From assembly GCF_034190915.1 (NCBI RefSeq), contig NW_026947491.1:19284101-19348100 (forward strand): 64,000 nucleotides of DNA, read 5' to 3'. The translations under genes were made by a program, and so were the position numbers. Origin of the DNA: Cavia porcellus. Lineage: Eukaryota > Chordata > Mammalia > Rodentia > Caviidae. Under the pieces are notes generated by a model. It saw only the letters and a program-made list of their open reading frames with translations, was not told the origin of the DNA and made no database searches. Shown here piece after piece: positions 12,020-21,110 of the stretch (positions are counted from its first letter, which is position 1; every line of letters starts with the position of its first letter).

Positions 12020-13423
12020 CTTGTGAGATCACACTTTCAAGTTCCTGAGGCCTCTTTTGTCTCCAAAGTAAACAAACAGCACTCATGCAGTGGAGATGAC
12101 ATTGTAAACTTATGCCTCCTTGCTGAAGAGGTCACATCAAGAGTCACGCTTGCATCCAGTATTTGTGCCTCTTTACACTGGAAGTCAGAATACACAGTCC
12201 CCATGCCCAGGGTCTCCAACGGAGAGGGATGGGGCTGTGCTCTGCTCTGCGTCATGACTCACTCAGGAATCCTCAGCCCTACTTTCCTGACTCAGAGATG
12301 AATTGATAAGGATGTGATCTCACACAGGAATTATTTAAGGACATTTAATGGAAGACATTGTTAGCATCCATCTCTCTGTACTGACATTAGGTAACTCATG
12401 AAACATTTTCTGTGGAGCTCATAACAAGAAATCATGATGGTCTTTGCTGCTTCATTACTAGAAAGCCTTCTGATGACTAATTGTAAAAAAGACCTGGACC
12501 CACTGGCTGAGTGAAAGTTATGTGAATACCAGAACCATGCCCACTACTGAGCTGAGATTCTTTCAGTGCTCAGTTGTGAATATCATGGGCAGCACTGTTC
12601 TCTACCAGTGGGAAGTTGACAGCTTCAGGGGTCCTAACAGCAATGCACCTTGCTACAGAAAAAATGTATCACTAAAAAATACAATGTATTTAAACAGGCT
12701 ACAAATTACCCTACACTCACGTAAATGTCTACCAATGGGTAGAAAAAAAAGGGTAAGGATCCTTGAGGTGAAAATAAATATATCTAAACATAAACCCATA
12801 AATATACATTATTATGATTACTTTTCTCATGCACAAAGAGAAATACAATCAGATGACTTTAATAATCGAAATAATTTGTTAGAATTTTTGTGTCTGAGAT
12901 AATTTTTTTTCCAAATACCATGAGATGCCAGAATTTAGCTGAGGGCTTCAGAATCCTGGAATGTGGTAATGATGGTATGAGCAAATACAGAATGGAGAAC
13001 AATCATGAATATGAGTTAGGATCTGAAAATGGATGTGCATATATACACATAGAACATGAACTGATTTTATGTTATGAACATGCACCTATGCATGTTTGCA
13101 GTATGAACCTCACAGCTCTGTTATCCATGCATTCTGGTTTTCAAATTAACAAAGCCATCCTTCATCTGTAACCATACACAGCTCCCTCCCTAGCACTTTC
13201 ATTACATGCCCTATATGGAGTAGGAAAATTGGGCCTGGAGCAATGAACGCCAGGCTCATCATTCTATTATTCAAGGGCTCAGTCAGCGTCTTCCATAAAG
13301 AGGCAGTCTTCAAAAAGGTGCACATCCTCTGTCTCCTTGTGACCTTCATCTACAAGAATGCACCACACATGCAAATGCTTTGGGAGCTAAAAGATAAACT
13401 CATATTGAACACTGGCTTCATTT
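12020..13423. other. Clan II upstream block, copy 1
   Basis: This 1.4-kb block is a paralogue of 34735-34978 plus 42261-43360, where the L1 interrupts it. Its last 350 bp also match about 28100-28470. It leads into the octamer of the V4 relic. It contains no gene. Its uninterrupted text at 12290-12310 shows the L1 empty site. Confidence 0.7.
13369..13376 (+). promoter_or_regulatory. Octamer (ATGCAAAT) of the V4 clan II unit
   Basis: A perfect octamer, the Oct-factor site of IGHV promoters. By comparison with the V7 and V9 copies it belongs to the V4 relic, but the 4-kb ERV at 13430-17452 now separates it from the V4 exon. Confidence 0.65.
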
Positions 13424-13429
13424 CTTTTG
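13424..13429. repeat. Left target-site duplication of the ERV (CTTTTG)
   Basis: CTTTTG here is repeated at 17453-17458 directly after the other LTR. The uninterrupted paralogue near 28471 reads TTTCTTTTGTATATC, which confirms the junction. Six base pairs is usual for betaretroviral integrases. Confidence 0.85.
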
Positions 13430-13752
13430 TGATCCAGCCTGCAGATCAACAGGTTCAGAACTCCTGGAGGGGAAATGTGGATTAAATAAAAGACATAGGG
13501 GAGACAAAAAAGAGCCGAAAGCAAGACGAAATAATCCGATCAAGCTTCTGGTTTATTCAGAAAATAATCACAACTTTTATAGGCTAAGGGCGGGAGCTGG
13601 GACAGGAAGAGGTTAAACAGATGAATACAGCAGGGTCACCATCACATCCGGATATGTGACATAAGCAGGAGAGGATTATGGTTAATGTAGGCAGTGCCCA
13701 TAGGAGAGAGAGAGACATCGAGGCAGCAATGCCTGTCACTTGGCTCCCTACA
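13430..13752 (-). repeat. 3' LTR of the betaretrovirus-like ERV
   Basis: 323 bp with TG...CA ends on the minus strand. The minus strand carries a TATA-like box (complement of 13575-13581) and an AATAAA signal (complement of 13552-13557). It is about 96% identical by eye to the 5' LTR. The adjoining purine tract (complement of 13753-13770) is the plus-strand primer. Confidence 0.9.
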
Positions 13753-13973
13753 TCTCCTCCCTTTTTATATTATTTAATTAAGAGTATGGCAGGCCCTGTG
13801 AGGACAGCATCTGTCTTAGGTCAAGGACCTCATTGCATGAACCCAACCAGGCATTACCCGTCATGGGCTTGCAGAACAGCAGTTGGTCCTGTGCCTGTCT
13901 TAGGTGGCCGTTGGAATTAACATGCATGTCCTAGTTGCCCGTCTCTGACTGCCTGTCCATTGCTCCAGGGCAG

Positions 13974-14183
13974 TTAGGCCGCATCATCATATGGGCCACT
14001 CATGGGAATTCCTTCCCTGTAGGTTTGCTGATCTGCCATCTCCAGCTGATGATAGTGTACCTGAATGGGCTTTGCCATAAATGCATCTATCTGGTTATTA
14101 ATGAACATCATAATCCTCTGAAAAATACAATAACTCACAGAAATGAGAAACAATAGGTCAGCTAGGGGACCCAAAAGGGGCAT
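13974..14183 (-). pseudogene. ERV env transmembrane C-terminal remnant
   Basis: About 70 codons on the minus strand contain a hydrophobic membrane-spanning stretch (LLFLISVSYCIF) and a short cytoplasmic tail. They sit at the expected place between integrase and the 3' LTR. The rest of env is missing. The similarity to betaretroviral or IAPE-type tails is inferred from hydrophobicity and position. Confidence 0.6.
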
Positions 14184-14526
14184 TAGGTAAGGGAAAAACT
14201 CCCCCCCCCCAAATCAAGGAGAAGGGGTTGACAGTCATTTGTTGGTGTCTCTGTATGAAGTCATTCTCCTGTGTCTTGGAGCATGCCTTGTATAACACTG
14301 GATGCAGTCTATTTGGCTGGTGTATGTTCTTCCAGACTGAGAAGAGCCTCTTCTGCAGTCATGGGGTTCTGTGAATGGCTGTCAGCACTTGTAGTTGTTT
14401 GGCAGGGGTCGAAATTCACCATGGGTGTGGTGTGGCTCAAGAAGTAGGCTGACTAAGCAGCATAAGTCTCTAGGGAGATGTGTCACCTGTAAGAGAACAC
14501 AGGGGATTGTGCCTCAGGAAATAGCA

Positions 14527-15370
14527 TTATTCCTGGGCATTACATGGGGTCTTTGAAGAACTGTCTACTTGCTTTACGAGGCATTCAGGTAGCCATCTAG
14601 CTTCTCTATCTTGTTGAGAGTAAACACACACTGAACCTCGTCCCCAGATAAGGACTGGATCAGGGCCATTCCACACATTGGTTAGTGGGTCTCTCCATAA
14701 AACAGATGCAAACCGTGTTTGAGTCTGAGTATGCCAAAACCGGGATGCTGTGGAGCAGCCTGAAGCATCCAGGGTCAGAAAATTTAAAATAAAAAGAGCA
14801 TGTGAAAGGACATTTCTAGGGGACCCCCGGGTGGGGTACCATGTCTCCCTTTTTATTTTATCTATGGTGAATTTAAGAGAATGATGCGCACATTCAACAA
14901 TGCCTTGTCCCTGAGGATTATAAGGTATACCTGTGGTGTGGAGGATATTAAGGCTCTTGCAAAATTGAGCAAAGGAGGTACTGGTATAGCCAGGGCCATT
15001 ATCGGTCTTAAGCTGTTGAGGACATCCCAGAACTGAGAAGGGTGACAGCATATGGGCTATAATGTGTTTAGCAGCTTCTCCAGTCTGGAGAGTGGCAAAA
15101 ATGAAGCCACTATATGTGTCAATAATGACATGTACATATTTTAGATTGCCAAACTCATTGAAATGGGTAACATCCATTTGCCATAAGGCATTAGGAATTA
15201 AACCTCTAGGGTTGACTCCTAGGTGTTGAACAGGTAAGTGGATAGCACAAGATGGGCAATTTTTTACAATTTATCTGGCTTGCTCACGGGTAATTTTGTA
15301 GAGAAGGCGGAGTGTGTGAGCATTGAGGTGGTGTAGCTGATGGGCTTGTTGGGCCTCAGACACCTTGGAG
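14527..15370 (-). pseudogene. ERV integrase, interrupted
   Basis: Integrase catalyses insertion of proviral DNA. The core (14527-15177, 216 codons) keeps the D,D-35-E residues in MDVTHF, TDNGPGY and GIVE. Upstream, the zinc-binding N-terminus (HHCC type, about 15230-15370) is recognisable but cut by an in-frame TAA near 15270. The closest families by motif are IAP/MMTV-type betaretroviruses. The fragment is a pseudogene because it is separated from an intact pol frame. Confidence 0.85.
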
Positions 15371-15456
15371 TCCTGAGCCATAAAAACCTGTGCTCCTACA
15401 GCAACATCAGCCAAATGATTTCCTTGGGCAAGAGGCCCTGGGAGGTTGGAATGAGT

Positions 15457-16010
15457 TCACAGATGACCAATAAAGAACTTATGACGGTGAAGCCGTATGA
15501 AACATTGTAATTGTTTGAACAGATTTGCAGCTGGGGAAGCATGACATATGGTAGCAACAGTCTCTAATAATGGAACAGACTGAGCAAGGTAAGCACTGTC
15601 AGTATACAAATTAAATGGTTGGTTAGAGTAAGCAGCAAAAGCTGCAAGAATAGCTTCTAACTCTGCTAATTGTGCAGAGGAAGTGTCTGCCTGGAGGGTA
15701 GAAACATTGTCTTGAGATACATAAGCAGCCCTTCTGGAGGATGAGCCATCAGTGAATAAAACCAGGGCACCTGGAAGGGGTTGCAAAGCTGTGACTTTAG
15801 GGAATATAAATGAGTGACGATTAGCAAAGTCAACTAGCTTATTTGGAGGGTAATGATTATCAATAGTCCCTGAAAAGGAAGCTAAGGCAATAGGCCACAC
15901 TTCAGTACTCTGAAGTAGCCAATCTATTTGATCTTTTGTAAAAGGTTGAATGATAATATCTGGTTCTTTGCCAAAGTAACATTTTCCTTGCTTTCTGCCC
16001 TGAATTATTA
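15457..16010 (-). pseudogene. ERV RT connection and RNase H domains
   Basis: RNase H degrades the RNA strand during reverse transcription. The frame begins in the connection region and contains the acidic residues in FTDGSS, AELEA and YTDSAY. Downstream text lies in another frame. Upstream it is joined directly to RT finger sequence, so the palm with the YxDD motif is missing. Confidence 0.8.
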
Positions 16011-16345
16011 GGTCTGAGACAGCTTGGAAATAAGGCAAAAGTGTTCTTTTTGGTCCTTTGGATGTAAAGGAATAGAGAAAAAGCAATCTTTAAGATCTAT
16101 GACAATTTTAGAAAATCCCAAAGGAATGGCACTGGGTGAGGGGAGGCCAGGCTGTAGGGGCCCCATTAAGACCATTGTCTTATTTATCGCCCTAAGGTCT
16201 TGTAGCAGCCTCCACTTCCCTGACCTTTTCCGGATAACAAAGATAGGTGTGTTCCAAGGGCAATTACTAGGAACAATGTGGCCTGCATCTAACTGGTTCT
16301 GCACCAGCTGCTGTGCGGCTGCAAGCTTTTCAGAGTTAAGGTTGT
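16008..16345 (-). pseudogene. ERV RT N-terminal (fingers) fragment
   Basis: The minus strand encodes the conserved start of retroviral RT ([16 protein letters not shown], then LQDLRAINK and the [13 protein letters not shown] block with the first catalytic aspartate). It breaks off at the following phenylalanine region and is joined to the connection domain. The YxDD-containing segment is deleted. Confidence 0.85.
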
Positions 16346-16801
16346 TTCTAAAGGCTTATATAAATCCCCAATTTGCCATGGAGGCACAGGGAGTGGCGGG
16401 CTGCCATCCTGGGACCTGTTGATCATGTCAACAGGTAGAAGTGGTGGCAGATCACCATGTACAAGGACCTCTAACAGGCCATCATTTTCTGCATCTGAGA
16501 AATTAGAGGCTTCAGATTTTTCTGAGGACGGTTTTGAGGTAATTTTAATGGAGTCGCGCAAGGCAGCCTCACCTAGTGTAACTGTCTCCTCAACCTGAGG
16601 GTCTGCATGCCTCTGGGCAAGCAGCTCAGAGATTAAATTCCAATATGTAAAGGTGGTCACAGGAACCTTTTCTGGACCGAAAACTCTATAATAATCTTTT
16701 AAAGCATCTCTTACTCTATTCCACCTCTTGGTATCTATAGAACCCTCTAGGGCAAACCTTATGAATAAATTGAAAATACTGTAATAATTCTTTTGTTCCA
16801 A
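16340..16801 (-). pseudogene. ERV gag matrix fragment joined to pol
   Basis: An open frame of about 150 codons starting at 16801 resembles the matrix domain of betaretroviral/IAP Gag (FTYWNLISELL and a basic RWNRVRDALK region), then an acidic proline-rich linker. Capsid, nucleocapsid and protease are absent. The linker runs out of frame straight into RT fingers near 16340, marking the left edge of a large internal deletion. Confidence 0.75.
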
Positions 16802-17109
16802 CCCTTATCTCTCTTGTCTTTCATGCCTTTATAAGACCTCCGACGAACACTTCGTGTTCGCTCAATACTTGACCCATGTCTGGGAAGGGAAATGGGGTTG
16901 CCGTTCACTCACCGTGACTCGGGCAGGACGTCGGGTAGTCGTCTGCGCAGGTCTCAGCACTTAATTTAATGTCCTATTGCTTTAAGCTTTAATCCTTGAT
17001 TCAGTTTACTCACTCCTCGGCCGAGGTCTCTGGTTCAATTCGCTTTCACTTTCAGTTTAAGCTGGCTGTCTCTCGAACGGCTCCCTCGTTAACTTCTCCG
17101 TGCCAGGAG

Positions 17110-17127
17110 CTCCCATGCTGAGCGCCA
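17110..17127 (-). other. ERV primer binding site (tRNA-Lys-like)
   Basis: On the minus strand this reads TGGCGCTCAGCATGGGAG, two bases after the 5' LTR end. It resembles the lysine-tRNA primer site of betaretroviruses with a few substitutions. Confidence 0.7.
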
Positions 17128-17129
17128 CT

Positions 17130-17452
17130 TGATCCGGCCTGTAGATCAACAGGTTCAGAACTCCTGGAGGGGAAAACGGGGATTAAATAAAAGACATAGG
17201 GGAGACAAAAAAGATATGAAAGCAAGACGAAATAATCCAATCAAGCTTCCGGTTTATTCAGAAAATAATCACACCTTTTATAGGCTAAGGGCGGGAGCTG
17301 GGACAGGAAGAGGTTAAACAGATGAATACAGCAGGGTCACATCACATCTGGATACGTGACGTAAGCAGGAGAGGATTATGGTTAATGTAGGCAGTGCCCA
17401 TAGGAGAGAGAGAGACATCGAGGCAGCAATGCCTGTCACTTGGCTCCCTACA
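17130..17452 (-). repeat. 5' LTR of the betaretrovirus-like ERV
   Basis: A 323-bp copy of the LTR at 13430-13752, with the right-hand target duplication CTTTTG at 17453-17458. Differences from the 3' LTR are scattered substitutions and a 1-bp indel. Confidence 0.9.
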
Positions 17453-17609
17453 CTTTTGTATCTCAGTATTTAAGATGTTCTCAGAAATTTGTAAAGCTAC
17501 TCTTCAAGAACCTGGAAAAATGCAGGTTTCTTCTCCTTCTGTTGCTGGCTCCCAGATGTGTGCTCTGGAAAATTCAGACAGGATGATGTGGAGATGCTGC
17601 ATCTGGTCT

Positions 17610-17969
17610 CAGGACTCAATGTGTTCTCCCACCGTCCTTCTCAGCTGATGGTACAAGAAACCAAATCTGGTCCTGTGAAGCCCTCTAGTTCTCCTCTCCC
17701 TGCATGTTCTCTGGCTCCTCCAGCTCTGGGATACTGCCCCTTGCAGCTGGATGCTTCAGACCCCAGAAAGGAAACTGAGTGAATGTGTCAAGATAATTGA
17801 CAGTGTAAACACAGCTTATAATGCATCCTTGACAACTCAGCATGTCTAAAGACACAGACAAGGACGAGTTCTCCATGCAATTGACCTCAGCATCCATGGA
17901 AAACACCACCTTGCAATAATCTGCAAGACAGTTTCCAAGGGGAGATAAATGGGATCCCAGACACAAAGC
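17610..17969 (+). pseudogene. V4: clan II IGHV pseudogene
   Basis: No clean leader is found. The V exon is recognisable at nucleotide level from about 17641: a QxQETKSGPVKPS-like framework 1, then CATGTTCTCTGGCTCC for the first cysteine region. A framework 2 relic holds CCCCAGAAAGGAAACTGAGTG, and a framework 3 relic holds AAAGACACAGACAAGGACGA, then GTTCTCCATGCAATTGACC. Several frameshifts and stops occur. The 3' end is eroded: no consensus heptamer, but a nonamer-like ACACAAAGC at 17961-17969. V7 and V9 are its paralogues. The ERV at 13430-17452 cuts it off from its octamer. Confidence 0.75.
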
Positions 17970-17989
17970 TATGGACAGAGTATCTTGGA

Positions 17990-18003
17990 TCACTAGGGTG
18001 CAC
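17990..18003 (+). promoter_or_regulatory. CTCF-like motif 3' of V4
   Basis: TCACTAGGGTGCAC matches about 12 of 14 core positions and starts 20 bp after the nonamer-like element. It is in the same orientation as the element after V6. Confidence 0.4.
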
Positions 18004-18009
18004 TCAGGA

Positions 18010-19190
18010 CCAAGAAGAACGGGCTGCCTGAGATCCGAGGGGACACACAGGAACAAGTGGGAAAGCTCTTGGATAGTGAAAGAGCCCTGGGGATCTGCTG
18101 AGAAGCAGGAGTGGTTATAAGAGGAGATGCAGAGAAGGAGGCTAAGGACTGAGGGCTTCCTTTTAGTATCTGAATGTTCTCTCTGTGTTAGCATCACCAC
18201 ACTGCATAGAATGTACTGAACATCCTCACCATGTCACATTTGAATTCTCCACAGGCCAACTGATGGAATGGAAGGGACTTGGTGCTAACAGATTACACTT
18301 ACACTGGCACTATTTTCATCTCCTTCACTTGAATCCTTGTGGGTGGGATGGCACTAAGAACTGGCATATACTGGAAATAAGACTAAGAATCTTAAGAATT
18401 TACATGCTGTGTAATACACAATACTCACATTTATCATCATTGAATTTTAGAGTGCTAATTTTGTCACCAGGAGAAATGGACAGGTTCACACAGTAATAAA
18501 TATTTCAGTTGATGAAAATCTACAATAAAGGACACTTTATAAAATACCACAGGAGAATTTAGGAGTACTGATTCATTGCATATCTTGGCAATGTGCATTA
18601 TTTTGTAATCATCATGTTGGTAGTTTTTGTCAAAATACATCTTATTTATCCATCATTAAAATTAATACATATATTTGTAATAGGCAATTTACAATGGAAC
18701 GCTTAATGCAGAGATTAAAAAAATGAGTCACCAGATTCTTAAACATATACTTGAAAAAGATATTGCTTGTTCATTCATTTATGAGTCTAATGTAACACAG
18801 AAAATCCTGTCAGGTTCTCTGATTAGAGGAAGACCTGTGACAGTCATCACGAACCATGACCACTGTCTTGGAACTGCTCCTCCAACACTTGAGAACTGTG
18901 GAAATGTTTGTAGTATCAAATACATGGGAAATTTTATAAAATACAGCTCACATCTCATAAGTCATTATGCTTCTCACTCTATGTACATATGTGAAAACAT
19001 ACAATTTCCAAACCCATTAATTATATATATGTAAGAATAAGTAAAAAGGAAGAGGTTTTGTATTTATCTCTACACAGATATAGGAAGAAACCAAGTGTTC
19101 TATAGTATTAGGAATAATCCAAACTCCTCTCAAAGCACCCTCATCTGCTTTGGACCCTTTCCTCGCGGAGGCGTTCTAAGAAGAACTGGT
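18010..19190. other. Spacer between clan II and clan III segments, copy 1
   Basis: No gene is visible. It is paralogous to 29040-30230 and 43800-45030. Near 18960-19170 it holds the conserved clan III upstream block (CATTATGCTTCTCACTCTATG) also found before V6, V8, V10 and V12. Confidence 0.65.
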
Positions 19191-19205
19191 TATATACAGG
19201 AGGCC

Positions 19206-19213
19206 ATGCAAAT
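19206..19213 (+). promoter_or_regulatory. Octamer of V5
   Basis: A perfect ATGCAAAT in the phrase GGCCATGCAAATAGGG, 120 bp before the V5 ATG. Confidence 0.85.
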
Positions 19214-19332
19214 AGGGCCTCCCTATGTCGATGAAAATCAGTCCAGTCCTTATGCTGCAGCTCTGCAGAGGAGTCCAGCCCTGGATCCAGGTGTTTCCAT
19301 TTGGTGATCAGAACTAGAACAAATGACTCACC

Positions 19333-19788
19333 ATGGTGTTTACAATGAGCTGGGTTTCCCTACTTTTAAATTTCAAAGGTAATTTATGAAAAGCAAGTGA
19401 TAGTGACTGTGCAAATAAGCATGTGTGTGATAAACAGAAGACACGTGTAATATTTTCTGAGCAAGATGTCCCTATCTTTGCAGGTGGTCAGGCCTCCGGT
19501 TCAGCTGGTGGAGTCTGAGAGGCTTGGAGTAGCCTGGGGAATCCCTGAGACTCTTCTGCGTGGCTTCAGAATTCACCTTCAGAAGTAACTACTTCAGAAG
19601 TGACTGGATCACAGACATCAGTGGTGATAGTAGTGATAAAAAATACGCAGACTCCGTGAAGGGACGATTTGCCATATCCAGGGACAACAGCAAGAACACG
19701 CTGTATCTGCAGATGAGCAGCTTGAAACCCGAGCACATGGCTCTGTATTACTGTGCAGTAGAAATCGCTGTGAGCCCAGGCAAAAACC
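19333..19788 (+). pseudogene. V5: clan III IGHV pseudogene lacking framework 2 and heptamer
   Basis: The leader exon 19333-19378 is open (MVFTMSWVSLLLNFK) with a GTAAT donor, and the V exon starts at 19484. One extra base near the mature N-terminus shifts frame, and framework 1 has further small indels and a TGA. The framework 2 stretch normally encoding VRQ-PGKGLEW is missing: text passes from AGTGACTGG directly to ATCACAGACATCAG. Framework 3 is clean ([24 protein letters not shown]). About 13 bp containing the heptamer are missing between TGTGCA (19752-19757) and a good nonamer GCAAAAACC (19780-19788), so RAG could not cut here. Confidence 0.9.
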
Positions 19789-19809
19789 TCCCTGCAGTGG
19801 CATTCACGA

Positions 19810-19823
19810 CCAGCAGGGGGAGA
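19810..19823 (+). promoter_or_regulatory. CTCF-like motif 3' of V5
   Basis: CCAGCAGGGGGAGA matches about 12 of 14 core positions and starts 21 bp after the nonamer. It persists although the V5 heptamer is lost. Confidence 0.45.
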
Positions 19824-19859
19824 TGGGATTTCACTAAGAAAGGCCAGGGCCCCTGAAGC

Positions 19860-21110
19860 AGAAGCAGAGCCAGAAGCAGGACACTGAGGGCTTCCTGTAG
19901 GCCTCTAGGGTTTCCTTCCTGTCTTAAGGACAGAGGAAGATATTGTAGATAACCAGGCTTCAGATGACTTAGGAGGTATTCAAGATAGTCTTTGTAATTT
20001 ATTCAAGTTACTTTCATTGTCTCTTTCATGTGATTTTTCTAAAAAGGGCAAAACACTCAAAATACATTTTGAGAATTTTCTTTTGAATGTCACATCATCA
20101 TTACCTAAAAATGAAGTTGTTAGTTTACTCCTCATAAGGAGTAATTGTCTATTGCAGGAATAAATGTTTCAGATTAGAAATTAAATTATTCCTATTGCTC
20201 TGCATATGGTCTGAGACCTTATAGCTCTCTCCTCTCCTTGGCACCTCAGGAGACTTGATCCCCAAGCTCAGCCCAGCACCATGAGGATCCCTGAGCTCAG
20301 GGGAGGAAGAAGAGGGCAACTAAAGTTCACTGTGAGCAGTGTCCAGAAGCCTTGCTGAGTTCTTTCTGGTCATATTAACTGGTGAAAATTTGTTTAGTTG
20401 CTTTTAAAGTAGAAATTTATAAGATAAAAATTACCATTCTTTTACTTTCATCTCTGTATCTTTGTCTCTATCTCTCTAATGTAACTGCACACATTTAAAG
20501 CTACATATCAGGACAGTAGCAGATAATACATAAGGTAAAATGCTTCTGTTTCATAACATCCATTTTTCTTTCCAAAACAGATTGTCCAATTTCTATTTTA
20601 TTCATTTTTATTTTATGTAAGTTCATTTTTCATTCATTAGTCATGTATTTTTTAATAAATTTTTACAAAATAGTCAGATATGTCTCTATGCTTAATAAAA
20701 TTATTCTTGTGACCCTCTGTGAAGTAAGTGTACACTGAAGAGAAGGCAATTATTTGAAATAAAGGAGTGCACACATGAACACTTCTAAAAGACAGAGCTG
20801 GGGTGATGTCCTCATATAGATGTCTCAAATTTCCCTCAGTCGTGTCTATAGAAATCATGGTCACTGTTATCCTGGGAAACTAAATACCTCATCCTCCTCA
20901 CCCAGCTCTGCATTTCACCTGGTTCATCATCATCATCACAGCTGCATCCTGGTTTCAGGATCTTGTTTCCCATGGTATCTCTGGTATATCTGTTGTTTCC
21001 AGGCCTGATAATACAATCTCCCAGAATACTCCATCTCCTGAGACATAATTGGGTCCACACTATCAAATCTCTTGAATTCCATTTTCCTGGCGATCCCTGA
21101 ATTGTTTAAA
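19860..21110. other. Clan III 3'-flank block, copy 2
   Basis: This is paralogous to about 30920-32215 after V8 and, more distantly, to 5850-7150 after V2. The copies share GGAATAAATGTTTCAG and the CTCCTCTCCTTG block. A small open frame rich in L, H and S at 20820-21008 is conserved in position with 31908-32105, but the copies show no coding constraint that I can see. Confidence 0.6.

Larger units (their letters stand above)
13430..17452 (-). mobile_element. Betaretrovirus-like endogenous retrovirus, internally deleted
   Basis: A 4023-bp provirus on the minus strand: 5' LTR (17130-17452), primer binding site, gag matrix, RT fragment, RNase H, integrase, env transmembrane remnant, polypurine tract, 3' LTR (13430-13752). 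Most of gag, protease, the catalytic part of RT and most of env are missing, and frames are broken, so it is not competent. The two LTRs differ by roughly 14 positions in 323 (hand count), so it is not a recent insertion. It sits between the octamer and exon of the V4 pseudogene. The tRNA-Lys-like primer site, 6-bp target duplication and IAP/MMTV-like proteins support class II (ERVK). Confidence 0.9.

Noticed and set aside
20820..21008. Small frame conserved in position at 31908-32105
   Set aside because: The similarity extends evenly outside the frame, as expected of duplicated flank. No start context or domain is seen.
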